A stretch of 64,000 bases of DNA from positions 2,728,001-2,792,000 of the forward strand of contig JAHLMK010000006.1 of NCBI GenBank assembly GCA_019915135.1, given 5' to 3'. Source of the DNA: Strobilurus pachycystidiatus. Its lineage: Eukaryota; Basidiomycota; Agaricomycetes; Agaricales; Physalacriaceae. Shown here piece by piece: positions 1 through 11,680 of this stretch (its first letter is position 1; each line of letters begins with the position of its first letter). The notes beneath the pieces are model-generated. The model was not told the origin of the DNA and ran no database searches. It saw only the letters and a list, made by a program, of their open reading frames with translations. The position numbers and the translations under genes were made by a program.

Positions 1-642
1 TTCATTCGCTAGCGCACCCATCTCCTCGACGACACCGCTCGCCACTGGAGAGAAAAACATCCCAGTCGCCAGGACAGGAAACCTGTCCAGTACACAAAGC
101 AGACGGCGTAAATCCGGGGCTGCGAATGACTTCAGGTCCTCGACGTCCAGCCGTCGGTAGTCATTAATCGAGAGAACCCAGCTTTGCACGAGATACGAGT
201 CATCAAGATGTTTATCGCATGTCTCCAGGCTACCCATACGCCAGCAAAGCACCGATTCGGGAACCTTCGTACTCTCGGGGTGAAAAATGGCACTAGACAC
301 GAGCTGAGTGCATGCCGAAGGAATACCGCCTTCATAAAGGCCGGCGACCTTTGACGCATGTGAGGCTTGGGAGATGTTACGGTAGAAATGTGGATCTATA
401 GCATAGTAGCTGTCGGGAAAATGTTCCAAACAATCCACGGAATGCAAGAGGTCGTCGCCTGCCTTGTAAAGATCTGGAAGGAGACTCGGCAGGTGGCAGA
501 CGCGTTTGAGAATAAGGTTTTCGTCGATATGTCGGTCGAGGAAATTGATGGAAGTGACCGAGATTTTTCGGACATCGGAGTCCCTTCGAAAGGATGGCTG
601 CCGAAAGGAATAGAATCTCTTCCTGTTGGGTCCGGAGGTCAT
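1..642 (-). CDS. Hypothetical protein, 3' part lost at window edge
   Basis: An uninterrupted minus-strand reading frame enters from the left edge. From the ATG at 642 it gives 214 residues starting MTSGPNRKRFYSFR, with ordinary globular composition and stretches such as LVQSWVLSINDYRRLDVEDL. The frame stays open upstream to a TAG near 1153, with further ATGs around 1020-1080, so the true start could be earlier. I chose 642 because the predicted sequence becomes Arg/His-rich and low in complexity beyond it. I do not recognise the family; no transmembrane segment or motif stands out. The C-terminus lies outside the window. A spurious open frame in GC-rich DNA remains possible. Confidence 0.42.
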   Translation of the reverse strand, partial: MTSGPNRKRFYSFRQPSFRRDSDVRKISVTSINFLDRHIDENLILKRVCHLPSLLPDLYKAGDDLLHSVDCLEHFPDSYYAIDPHFYRNISQASHASKVAGLYEGGIPSACTQLVSSAIFHPESTKVPESVLCWRMGSLETCDKHLDDSYLVQSWVLSINDYRRLDVEDLKSFAAPDLRRLLCVLDRFPVLATGMFFSPVASGVVEEMGALANE

Positions 643-1235
643 GGAAAGAGGGAAAAGCAAACGCTCCGTGACATCCGAGACAAAAGAGGCGCGGCGATCA
701 AACAGGCCATCAAGGGAAAATGAATGCTTCGGACCGTGATGTCCGTCTCGTCTTCTCCTCTTACCACGACGACCACGACAAACGGACAGGCGCGACACGT
801 CGAGCGCGACCACGAAATGGCCTTCGTGTTGTTGGGCTGTGATGAGCTGACAATGCGTCTTGCGCTGTCCTATGCGATTCAACACAGACGGAAATCTCTG
901 GTGCCGGGACGTAATGTCTGAGTGGTTTCCATGGGTCGACGCATGGTCGGGCTTATTGCAAGGTGCGTCTGGCGGTGCCGTCCCCTCGCATGCATTGACG
1001 ATATTCACAGACAGAATGCTTGCCATGGCTGACTCAAACATCGCATCCGACATCGCATCACCTCCCATTGTGTCTTCGAACATCGGACTCGGAACGTGTT
1101 TCCCTATCAGTGACGGCGACGGCGTACCTTTTGCTCCTGACGACGACGACGACTACCTGCCCATCGTCGTCCGCCCAACGCCGGCATATCTGCTGCCATT
1201 TTGGACGTGTTCTACACGTCGTGCTTCTCGACTAC
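643..1235. other. GC-rich stretch, no firm feature
   Basis: This stretch may hold the 5' extension of the minus-strand frame described at the left edge. It contains GACGAC-type trinucleotide runs. Plus-strand frames here overlap one another and look low in complexity, so I support no other gene. Confidence 0.3.
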
Positions 1236-1560
1236 CTGCGCAGCAGCCATTTTGCACCGATGGCACTACCATGGCGACGCGCAAGCCTCACCAACGTGGG
1301 CAGCAGCAGTCCGAGCAGGAGTCAGTGCATGACGACAACGACCACACCATTGGACGACGACGACGACGGCAGCGCGGAAGGATGGGTATGCGGGTTGGTA
1401 TCGTCGACTTCAAGCTGGGTGCACCGTCTGGTGGCGGGCATGCGCCAATGGTGCGTGTATCTCTTTTCTTTCACCTTAATAACGCCACCAATGCACTGGG
1501 TCGGGTCCCCATTTGTGCGGTCCATTACTTTTGGCCATCCCCGCCTTCATCCCGACACCC
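1236..1560 (+). repeat. HRP dispersed hairpin repeat, copy 1 (partial)
   Basis: This shares a common order with other copies. A hairpin (GCCAT...ATGGC near 1246-1265) is followed by a GCAAGCC hairpin at 1281, a GACGAC-rich run, a segment translating as LGAP(S/P)GGG, and then an intron-like start GTGCGTGT. Copies at 1765-2440 and 36577-37135 have the same order. I cannot tell whether it is a decayed gene family or a non-coding element. Confidence 0.5.
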
Positions 1561-1764
1561 CGCCCCCAAAAACCATGCATCAGATAAGGGACCTTATCTG
1601 TTGTACGGCTTTGAGAGGCGAGCCGTCCTACGCCACGAAGACGACCATCTGTTGCTCGTTGCCATCGTGTCTCTCCTTCTCTCCCGCCGGTACCCCCTCA
1701 TTGATGCTATTCGCAGCTGCCTTGAATGCTGCTTACGCGTCATGTCCCCGTCTCCTTCTCTACC

Positions 1765-2440
1765 ATTAGCGCAGCAGTTATCCTCGCACTGTCGGCACTA
1801 CTTGGCGACGCGTAAGCCTCAACACCATGGGCAGAGTGAGCCGGCTCTGCTGGTAATGTATCCGCAGGATGAGGACGACGACTCGACATAACGGCAACAG
1901 GCACGGCAGCTGGAGACGGGCGCCCATCCACGGTGCGTTTCTCTTTCTTTTCGTTGTGTACGCCAGTTGTGCACCTGCGCACTCTTTTAAGATGCTGATC
2001 GTCCCAGATGTAGATCGTCCCGCCGTCGCCCGCCTTCCCGCTCGCTGGACGCTGCGAAGCACATGTATCCATGGCAATGTATGCCGCTCTTGGGGCTGCA
2101 GCAGGACGACGAAGGCATGGCCGGCGGCCTGGCGGGCTGGAGGACACTCGCTCACGACCACTCGACGCCCCACACCGCCGATGGATGGGAAACGTGCGGG
2201 GTCCATCGGCACTCAAAATGCGCGCCCATTCCAGTTTTGATTTTTTTTTCTTCGATCGTTGGATACGCCGGTTTTGAACTGGCGTGTTCATTCGCTATAC
2301 TTACCTCTCTGTAGATTTAACGCGACGGGTAAGTCCTCCAACGAGGCGCCCATCCTGTTTTGTTCGCATTGCTACACTGACGCAATTCTCGCCATCGCTA
2401 GTCGAGATTTGCGTCGCTTCTACAGGGAGCACCCCCTTTT
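1765..2440 (+). repeat. HRP dispersed hairpin repeat, copy 2
   Basis: The CGTAAGCC hairpin lies at 1811, followed by GACGACGAC and a GGGCG(C/T)CCATCCACG|GTGCGTTT junction. Further on, an ACGCCGGTT/AACTGGCGT hairpin at 2265-2285 occupies the same place as the palindrome at 36835-36863. A second GTAAGTCC hairpin (CCTC/GAGG) is at 2329. From about 2080 onward it aligns with 36650-36930. Most copies are diverged, and no intact frame spans the repeat. Confidence 0.5.
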
Positions 2441-2865
2441 ACTGTCATCTCGACTCCCCGCCAAAAAGAACCGCGCGATTGATAAGGATACTTACTGACT
2501 ATGCGGGTTTTAAGGGTGGGCCGCATATTTCTACCATTCTAATGTATTTTCTCGCCATGTAGTCAACTGAAATAGCATAGTTTGGTTGAAGTCTTAGTAG
2601 TTTTAACTACCGGAACACATTTGGCACTGTTTGTGTAACCTATCACATTGATTGAGTTGTTTGGCAACCTAGCAAGGTGACGGAGACCATCTGGTGGGTC
2701 TCTATGGCGAAGGATGCGAAAAAATTGACATGAGAATATGTGCTGAGATATAAGAATAGCTGTAATATAATTTCAGCCCGGTATTGACACACTTGCTACA
2801 CTGTTTCCATTCTCAATGAGATTAGGACCAAATGACTTGGTTTCAAGTGCCACGAGGAGCAGTTT
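2441..2865. other. Spacer before satellite, nothing recognised
   Basis: AT-richer sequence without a convincing reading frame. From about 2842 it weakly resembles the end of the 870-bp satellite unit (TTCAAGTGCC...CCTGAACAAC), so the array edge is eroded rather than sharp. Confidence 0.35.
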
Positions 2866-5800
2866 GATCCCCTGAACAACTTTGGCGTAGCGTGCGGAGG
2901 TTGGGGAGTGCCGTCGGAGGCGCTGGACTTGTGAGTTGACCGATTCGGGTCAGTGACGGTGGCAACGGACGGTGTATGGCAAGTGAGGATGAACGGGCGA
3001 GACTGGCAACACAACTCGGAGGACTCGAGAAATGCACCGAGCGGGCAGTTGACGGGACTCGGATGTGATGGCGCGCTCTCAGCTTCAAGCGTGACAGTTG
3101 TGTGTGCAGTGCGGGCGAGGGGGTGAACGTGCTCAACGCTACGACAAGCATCTGTCTACAAGTCACTGGTTCGGTTTGGGCACTGATTCTCAAAGCATGG
3201 TCTCGACTCATTTCGACTCAGACGTGCGTTTGACTTGTCTACGGAGGGTTAGCGGCCTGCGCACTCATGCTGTCTTCTGGTTAGGTTGAGAGCGTGAGGG
3301 GAGTGACTCGGTGGTGTAGAGACGTTCTATCTTGTGTTGTGGTGAGGGTGAGAGTGTTTCGGTGGTGTGAAGATGGTCTATCAGTGTCGTGGCGAGGGTG
3401 AGGTGTGTGCTCTCACAGGCGCAACTCAGTTTGACTTGCGTGCGCGCTTGACTTGTCGCCGTACGAAGGGTTAGGGGTCTGTGCTTGCTTCCGGTGAAAT
3501 TGACCAAGTCAAGGGAGAGCGAGGGGAGTGTCTCAGTGGTGTAAAGAGTGCCCGTGGCGAGGGTTAGGTGTGTTCACTATTGGCGGCACTAGTGTTGAGC
3601 TTAGGATGACGCACGAGTTTGCTGACTTGGTGTGGCCGTGTATACTCAGTGGCGGCGTTCATTGGAGAGAGGTGAGACTGTTCGGCGCTGCACGGTGAAG
3701 ATGTACTGTTCAAGTGCACACAGCATGGCCGACAGTATCCCTTGAACAACTTTGGCGTAGCGTGCGGAGGTTGGGGAGTGCCGTCGGAGGCGCTGGACTT
3801 GTGAGTTGACCGATTCGGGTCAGTGACGGTGGCAACGGACGGTGTATGGCAAGTGAGGATGAACGGGCGAGACTGGCAACACAACTCGGAGGACTCGAGA
3901 AATGCACCGAGCGGGCAGTTGACGGGACTCGGATGTGATGGCGCGCTCTCAGCTTCAAGCGTGACAGTTGTGTGTGCAGTGCGGGCGAGGGGGTGAACGT
4001 GCTCAACGCTACGACAAGCATCTGTCTACAAGTCACTGGTTCGGTTTGGGCACTGATTCTCAAAGCATGGTCTCGACTCATTTCGACTCAGACGTGCGTT
4101 TGACTTGTCTACGGAGGGTTAGCGGCCTGCGCACTCATGCTGTCTTCTGGTTAGGTTGAGAGCGTGAGGGGAGTGACTCGGTGGTGTAGAGACGTTCTAT
4201 CTTGTGTTGTGGTGAGGGTGAGAGTGTTTCGGTGGTGTGAAGATGGTCTATCAGTGTCGTGGCGAGGGTGAGGTGTGTGCTCTCACAGGCGCAACTCAGT
4301 TTGACTTGCGTGCGCGCTTGACTTGTCGCCGTACGAAGGGTTAGGGGTCTGTGCTTGCTTCCGGTGAAATTGACCAAGTCAAGGGAGAGCGAGGGGAGTG
4401 TCTCAGTGGTGTAAAGAGTGCCCGTGGCGAGGGTTAGGTGTGTTCACTATTGGCGGCACTAGTGTTGAGCTTAGGATGACGCACGAGTTTGCTGACTTGG
4501 TGTGGCCGTGTATACTCAGTGGCGGCGTTCATTGGAGAGAGGTGAGACTGTTCGGCGCTGCACGGTGAAGATGTACTGTTCAAGTGCACACAGCATGGCC
4601 GACAGTATCCCTTGAACAACTTTGGCGTAGCGTGCGGAGGTTGGGGAGTGCCGTCGGAGGCGCTGGACTTGTGAGTTGACCGATTCGGGTCAGTGACGGT
4701 GGCAACGGACGGTGTATGGCAAGTGAGGATGAACGGGCGAGACTGGCAACACAACTCGGAGGACTCGAGAAATGCACCGAGCGGGCAGTTGACGGGACTC
4801 GGATGTGATGGCGCGCTCTCAGCTTCAAGCGTGACAGTTGTGTGTGCAGTGCGGGCGAGGGGGTGAACGTGCTCAACGCTACGACAAGCATCTGTCTACA
4901 AGTCACTGGTTCGGTTTGGGCACTGATTCTCAAAGCATGGTCTCGACTCATTTCGACTCAGACGTGCGTTTGACTTGTCTACGGAGGGTTAGCGGCCTGC
5001 GCACTCATGCTGTCTTCTGGTTAGGTTGAGAGCGTGAGGGGAGTGACTCGGTGGTGTAGAGACGTTCTATCTTGTGTTGTGGTGAGGGTGAGAGTGTTTC
5101 GGTGGTGTGAAGATGGTCTATCAGTGTCGTGGCGAGGGTGAGGTGTGTGCTCTCACAGGCGCAACTCAGTTTGACTTGCGTGCGCGCTTGACTTGTCGCC
5201 GTACGAAGGGTTAGGGGTCTGTGCTTGCTTCCGGTGAAATTGACCAAGTCAAGGGAGAGCGAGGGGAGTGTCTCAGTGGTGTAAAGAGTGCCCGTGGCGA
5301 GGGTTAGGTGTGTTCACTATTGGCGGCACTAGTGTTGAGCTTAGGATGACGCACGAGTTTGCTGACTTGGTGTGGCCGTGTATACTCAGTGGCGGCGTTC
5401 ATTGGAGAGAGGTGAGACTGTTCGGCGCTGCACGGTGAAGATGTACTGTTCAAGTGCACACAGCATGGCCGACAGTATCCCTTGAACAACTTTGGCGTAG
5501 CGTGCGGAGGTTGGGGAGTGCCGTCGGAGGCGCTGGACTTGTGAGTTGACCGATTCGGGTCAGTGACGGTGGCAACGGACGGTGTATGGCAAGTGAGGAT
5601 GAACGGGCGAGACTGGCAACACAACTCGGAGGACTCGAGAAATGCACCGAGCGGGCAGTTGACGGGACTCGGATGTGATGGCGCGCTCTCAGCTTCAAGC
5701 GTGACAGTTGTGTGTGCAGTGCGGGCGAGGGGGTGAACGTGCTCAACGCTACGACAAGCATCTGTCTACAAGTCACTGGTTCGGTTTGGGCACTGATTCT

Positions 5801-7246
5801 CAAAGCATGGTCTCGACTCATTTCGACTCAGACGTGCGTTTGACTTGTCTACGGAGGGTTAGCGGCCTGCGCACTCATGCTGTCTTCTGGTTAGGTTGAG
5901 AGCGTGAGGGGAGTGACTCGGTGGTGTAGAGACGTTCTATCTTGTGTTGTGGTGAGGGTGAGAGTGTTTCGGTGGTGTGAAGATGGTCTATCAGTGTCGT
6001 GGCGAGGGTGAGGTGTGTGCTCTCACAGGCGCAACTCAGTTTGACTTGCGTGCGCGCTTGACTTGTCGCCGTACGAAGGGTTAGGGGTCTGTGCTTGCTT
6101 CCGGTGAAATTGACCAAGTCAAGGGAGAGCGAGGGGAGTGTCTCAGTGGTGTAAAGAGTGCCCGTGGCGAGGGTTAGGTGTGTTCACTATTGGCGGCACT
6201 AGTGTTGAGCTTAGGATGACGCACGAGTTTGCTGACTTGGTGTGGCCGTGTATACTCAGTGGCGGCGTTCATTGGAGAGAGGTGAGACTGTTCGGCGCTG
6301 CACGGTGAAGATGTACTGTTCAAGTGCACACAGCATGGCCGACAGTATCCCTTGAACAACTTTGGCGTAGCGTGCGGAGGTTGGGGAGTGCCGTCGGAGG
6401 CGCTGGACTTGTGAGTTGACCGATTCGGGTCAGTGACGGTGGCAACGGACGGTGTATGGCAAGTGAGGATGAACGGGCGAGACTGGCAACACAACTCGGA
6501 GGACTCGAGAAATGCACCGAGCGGGCAGTTGACGGGACTCGGATGTGATGGCGCGCTCTCAGCTTCAAGCGTGACAGTTGTGTGTGCAGTGCGGGCGAGG
6601 GGGTGAACGTGCTCAACGCTACGACAAGCATCTGTCTACAAGTCACTGGTTCGGTTTGGGCACTGATTCTCAAAGCATGGTCTCGACTCATTTCGACTCA
6701 GACGTGCGTTTGACTTGTCTACGGAGGGTTAGCGGCCTGCGCACTCATGCTGTCTTCTGGTTAGGTTGAGAGCGTGAGGGGAGTGACTCGGTGGTGTAGA
6801 GACGTTCTATCTTGTGTTGTGGTGAGGGTGAGAGTGTTTCGGTGGTGTGAAGATGGTCTATCAGTGTCGTGGCGAGGGTGAGGTGTGTGCTCTCACAGGC
6901 GCAACTCAGTTTGACTTGCGTGCGCGCTTGACTTGTCGCCGTACGAAGGGTTAGGGGTCTGTGCTTGCTTCCGGTGAAATTGACCAAGTCAAGGGAGAGC
7001 GAGGGGAGTGTCTCAGTGGTGTAAAGAGTGCCCGTGGCGAGGGTTAGGTGTGTTCACTATTGGCGGCACTAGTGTTGAGCTTAGGATGACGCACGAGTTT
7101 GCTGACTTGGTGTGGCCGTGTATACTCAGTGGCGGCGTTCATTGGAGAGAGGTGAGACTGTTCGGCGCTGCACGGTGAAGATGTACTGTTCAAGTGCACA
7201 CAGCATGGCCGACAGTATCCCTTGAACAACTTTGGCGTAGCGTGCG
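2866..7246. repeat. 870-bp satellite, block 1 (about 5.0 copies)
   Basis: Head-to-tail repeat with an exact 870-bp period: identical segments recur at 3564, 4434, 5304, 6174 and 7044. Within a unit there are three related subrepeats beginning GAGTG(A/T)(C/T)TC(G/A)GTGGTG at 3301, 3352 and 3526, and two related blocks around GACTTGTC. Three telomere-like motifs occur per unit: GGGTTAG at 3246, GGGTTAGGGG at 3468 and GGGTTAGG at 3561. Open frames on both strands are repeated by the DNA and show no sign of being genes. The block ends in phase with the next block at 11762, so the two were one array before the insertion between them. Confidence 0.97.
7240..7246. repeat. 7-bp target duplication GCGTGCG, left
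   Basis: GCGTGCG occurs once at this phase in an uninterrupted satellite unit. It is present on both sides of the 4.5-kb insertion (again at 11762-11768), as expected for a target-site duplication. Confidence 0.7.
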
Positions 7247-7327
7247 CAGGCTAGGTTGTAAAACCAGGGGTATATCAATGGTTATAACCACTGGACTTGA
7301 TTCCACCTGCAATGGATATAACCAGTG
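7247..7327 (+). repeat. Left subterminal inverted repeat of 4.5-kb element
   Basis: It carries TGGTTATAACCA 33 nt from the end and CAATGGATATAACCAGTG at 7310-7327. Both blocks reappear inverted at exactly the same distance from the right end. These are likely transposase-binding blocks. Confidence 0.72.
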
Positions 7328-8029
7328 GGAGGCAACTAACCCTAGCATGCACAGTTCAACCCTAGACTGGGTCCCCCTTCAAGTATCTTATTTTGATTAT
7401 ATTGAGATCAGACTGTTCCGAACAGGGTGCGCGCGCAGCGCCCGAAAAAAACTCGGAATTTTCCGGCAACTTTCCCACGGGCTGTCCAAACCTGGGGGGG
7501 GGCAGGATGGCGGGCAATAATGGGCGGGATGGCGGCTCGTTGTGGACAGCACATTCTGCCCTCAGATTCTTCTTCCTCTTGTCATAATCATGCCCAATTT
7601 TCAAATCTGCAGCGTGTAAATTGAGCTGGATGTAGCTGGATGTAGCTACTGGGCCAGCTTGCATCCGCTTCATAAATTTGATATTATGAATTCTCCATAG
7701 ACTATAAATTGATGAAGGAGCCTCTTCAAAGAGGTTGTGGAGTCAAATCAAGGCAGTGCCATCCTCAGACCGTCCTCGCGCTGCTGCACAGCGCTCCCGC
7801 CTCCTTCACATATACGGCTCGATCTGGACTCGGATCGGTCGGTTATCTCGCTCACCGGGTACCCGGCTTCCACTAATGCGTCCGATCACCGGTTCCCAGC
7901 TCTCAGCGGGATGGCGCTTGTTGGCGCGCATTGTGGTCCGAGCCCTTGAAGTCTCCCGGAAATAACAGAGGCTGTTAAAGACAATCATATCCCCATAAAA
8001 ATATGTATCCGGGATGAGATGAATGACCT
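7328..8029. other. Element interior, no gene
   Basis: Mixed composition with a G-run near 7494 and an AT-rich stretch around 7620-7710. No frame with coding character or known motif was found. Confidence 0.4.
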
Positions 8030-8590
8030 GAACTCAAAAGGTCCAATGGAAACCTACATGCTCGGGACAGGCAGCGCACAGGCGCGTGAATACCTGGCAA
8101 ACTCGAAACCATCGGAATTCACTGTTTGAAATGTCTACTTTAGCACGCAAGACAGTCTGGGAACCCACACATGATCTATCGCCCCCAGTCAATTCGGTCC
8201 AATAGAAGTCCAATGAAACAACGAGACTTACATCGGTCAGGTTAGCGCGGGGGCGGGTCGTGGTGCCTCGGAGAAATCTGTAGTGCACTTATCAAATTGA
8301 CATCTCTCAACCCTCCCTTGAGTTCAAGTGCTCAACTGTACTTGTTGAAAAGACCGAAAAACGGTCCAGTTAAAGTCCAATTAAAGTCCAGTGAACGTCC
8401 TTCCGGAAATCGGACCGAGCAATACTTGTCGCGCATCGCGACACTTACAGTTCGGGGAGGCGGGCTCGTGTGCACTTCAGAAAATGTGCATTAAATTTGT
8501 ATTATTATACTACATCATCGTATCGAACGGATATCTGATACATGCTGTACGAAAGTAAAAGTCCAATAGAAGTCTAATGAACTCACGTCT
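8030..8590. repeat. Short interspersed (A/G)AGTCCAAT motif cluster
   Basis: Variants of AGTCCAATAGAAGTCCAATG recur near 8038, 8198, 8365-8395 and 8561, some as doublets. They lie among AT-rich DNA with no gene. They may be subterminal repeats of an older nested element. Confidence 0.45.
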
Positions 8591-8759
8591 AGATGCAGTT
8601 CCCTTAGCTTTCATCTCGATCTCATGCTCTTACTTTGACCTTGACCTCCCTTTCCGCGGCCTTCATTTGGAAGTCTTACTGGTTGATGGGTCCTAGGTGC
8701 GTAGCTTTGCCCTCTGTACTTTTTTATTCCATTTAAATTAGCAACGGAGCCAAAACGAC

Positions 8760-9330
8760 GCCTAGGACGACGTCAAGCATGGATTTGGCGGGATCTAGTC
8801 ACCTCGTCGAAATCGTTGGCGCACAGCCATCGGCTGCTCATTCTACGTCTCGCACACCCCTACCATTCGATATCTACCATTTATCAGGCCCCGCCAACGC
8901 TCCATCGTCGACACCGCCGGCTCCAACTTGCATCTATTCCGCGTTACGAGGAGTTCACGGCGCCAAGGAAAGGTAGGATGGTAATAATGGCAAGACAACG
9001 ACGACGGGCGGCTGGCGGACAATATTGACGACGACGACTCGCAGTGCGTGTTGATTTTCTCTCCATATCAAGTCTACATTTATTCTAGGTCATCTACATG
9101 AACGCAGCAACGATGTCGACAGCCCGTCATTCTCCCCTCGCGCATCAACCCGCCCGCTGTTGCACCTCATTCATCATTGACCGCACCCCTCACCTTGATG
9201 CTGCATCGCTTCCAAATGGTCGCGCTGCCGCTCAATGGGAGGGTATGCCATCAGGCTGGGCCAGGTGCGGGCCGCACAATTGTGCGGCCTGCGCCACCCC
9301 GCCTGAATACGGCCCTGGTCTCCTTCTTCC
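8760..9330 (+). repeat. Diverged 0.95-kb repeat, partial unit
   Basis: It ends with the same palindrome-bearing block as the two units that follow (palindrome core GCCGCACAATTGTGCGGC near 9270-9288). A GCGCACAGCCAT segment at 8819 resembles the unit head GCGCACGGACCA. It appears internally deleted, about 0.57 kb instead of 0.95 kb. Confidence 0.45.
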
Positions 9331-10275
9331 ATGCTCGCATCCTTATGCCATCTCCTCCCAACCCTCGTTAGCTCGAACGAGAACAATTCCGCCTGCGCAC
9401 GGACCACGGACCACGGGCAATCGGAACGATTGTCGGAGCAGACGATCAAACACATCTCTGCCTCTTACGACGACGGCAGCTCTTCCAGGAGCTACCATCC
9501 GACCTCCAGCCTCTGCCACACCCTCTCTGGAACCGCCGCCACCCATTTTACGACGATTTGCATTCTGCCGCCGTCTCCGGGCCTCGCAAATGGCGCGGAT
9601 AACACTTATATTCACCTACATGCACAAGCCGGCTCTCGACGCCGCAGCCCTCCGTGTAAGCCCTCGAATCGAGGCCTCTACACTCATGGACAATGACGCC
9701 GGCGACATCAGGGTGGATGGACGGTGGATATTGGGAGGTGGCGCCGCAGATGCGACTACGCGGGCGCAGGACTGGAACGGGGCATTGGGTGTGTTTCCTC
9801 TTCTGCTATCCCCTCCCGTTGGACAACGACAACGACGCCCGTGACGCCAAGTGGCGAGGTGCTGGGATTACCGCCACGGATGCGATTTCCCGGGCGCGAG
9901 GGTACAGGAACGGGGGCTGGTCAGCCAGTCAGGTATGGCTTTCATCTCCTTCCACAGCCTCCTTTCTGACGACGGTCACGCTTGCTGGATTCGCGCCGAG
10001 GAACCCCGATCTCATTCCGACAGCCATACACGCGGATTGGACTGGCAGTAGGCGCATTTTGGGCACCCTCGTTGGCTACCGGACGATGACAACGGTGCGC
10101 TGACTGCACCATCACACAACACCCACTTACGCCCTCGCGTCGATGCTACACGCTTCCGAACGGTCGCGTGTCAGCTTGACGAGAGGGTATGCCATCCGCC
10201 TGGGCCAGGTGCGGGCTGCACAATTGTGCGGCCTGCGCCACCCCGGCTGAATACTGGCTTCATTCAATTTTTTTA
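9331..10275 (+). repeat. Diverged 0.95-kb tandem repeat, unit 1 (HRP-related)
   Basis: Landmarks shared with the next unit, in order: GCGCACGGACCA (9395), GACGATC(A/G)AAC, a hairpin GGCAGCTC...GAGCTACC, CGACGCCGCAG, GTGTAAGCCCTCG...CGAGG (about 9656), GACGCCGGCGAC, then the block with palindrome TGCACAATTGTGC (about 10218). Many substitutions show the copies are old. Overlapping frames of 90-248 codons exist but are low-complexity and not conserved between units. Confidence 0.6.
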
Positions 10276-11255
10276 TCTTCACCAATTCTCCACCCGCAAT
10301 TATCGTAGCACTGTATTCCGGCATTTATCGAATACACGCCTTCAATGTTGGCCGCGCACGGACCACCAGTAATCGGTCCGATCGTCCGCGTAGACGATCG
10401 AACCGCATGTTTCCTCCTGCCACGATGGCAGCTCCTCGTCGAGCTGCCATCCAGCCTCCATACCTTTTCCGTGTCCTCTTTGGACTCTCTGCGTCGAACT
10501 GTAGACCATTCGGACACCTACACCGTCTCTACGCCCGGCGAATGGCGCCTGACGTTGATTGGCCCCAGCGCGTAAGCCGGCATTCGACGCCGCAGCTGTT
10601 CGTGTAAGCCCTCATACAGAGGCCTCGGCACTCGTCGAAGACGGCGCCGGTAACGGATGTGGCGGAACAGCGCTGCGGATGCGAATTCCCGCGCGCGGAG
10701 AAAGGGATGGGCGTGGCAGACCGACCGCTCGCGGGGGTACTGCCATGCAGGTATGTTATGTTCATTTTCTGGCTCTCCCGACGCGTATCTGACATGGACG
10801 ACGCGGGCGATGGATTCTCGGATGCCGGGTCGGCCAAGGCTCACAGTCCTTCCTTCCAACACAACCACAACGTCGATTCACATATGCGGACAACAATAGC
10901 ACAACAATTAATGGACGACAACAACAACTGTTTGCGGACAATGACGACGGCGATCCACGGACAACGTTTACACCCACAATCCGACGACGACAGCGATGGA
11001 GGCTTGAGCGATGCGCGCGTCGGCAGCATGATGCCCGTCACGACGACGACCGAGGACCAACAACAGACGGCACGGATCATCCACACCCACCCCATCCATC
11101 CATTCACCATCTATCCCTCACATCGACGCAGCGTCGCTTCTGAACAGTTGTGATGCTGCTCAGTGGGAGGGCGCTATCCGCCTGGGCCAGGTGCTGGCCG
11201 CACAATTGTGCGGCCGGCGCCACCCCGGCGGAATATTGGCACACTTAGGTCCTGC
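10276..11255 (+). repeat. Diverged 0.95-kb tandem repeat, unit 2 (HRP-related)
   Basis: Same landmarks as the preceding unit at a 924-982 bp offset: GCGCACGGACCA (10354), a perfect hairpin GGCAGCTC-CTCGTC-GAGCTGCC near 10428, GTGTAAGCCCTC...GAGG (10606), GACGGCGCCGG, and the terminal palindrome (about 11197). A third head GCGCACGGACCA at 11278 begins a truncated further unit. Confidence 0.6.
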
Positions 11256-11680
11256 CCGCACCTAGCACCGTTGCTTGCGCACGGACCATGCGCTCGTTCC
11301 ATCTCAAATGACAGCGATTCTTTTTCTTCTGTTGCATTGCTAGCTCTCCCCTAGTCAAATACGAGATTTGATCCGCGCAAGAGGACGAAAGTTGATGAAA
11401 ACAACCGTATCAATGTACTGTAGACCCGCTGACTCTCATGAACAGCCAGCGCGACCAGGCGCGACGCGCCGCCAGTTATTGAGGTCTGCCCGATTTGGTA
11501 TTATCAAGCATTGCTGCCGTATTCGGTTGATATCGAAGTGCGAACCCCTCGCAAACCCTAAGCATGCTAGGTATATACCAATTTGAGGTGGTGTTAGTCC
11601 CGAGGACACCGTCTATATGTAGTCCGGGCTGTGCCAATGGCTCTAACCACAAAGATATGGCTTTTAGTGCTGTTCTCGCT
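11256..11680. other. Element interior, no gene
   Basis: It begins with a truncated head of the 0.95-kb repeat and then becomes AT-richer. CTAAGCATGCTAGG near 11560 mirrors CTAGCATGC near 7343 and may belong to the element's terminal structure. Confidence 0.35.

Noticed and set aside
860..1891. 343-codon plus-strand frame
   Set aside because: Low-complexity GACGAC-driven composition, overlaps other open frames in all phases, and crosses two HRP repeat copies with intron-like junctions.
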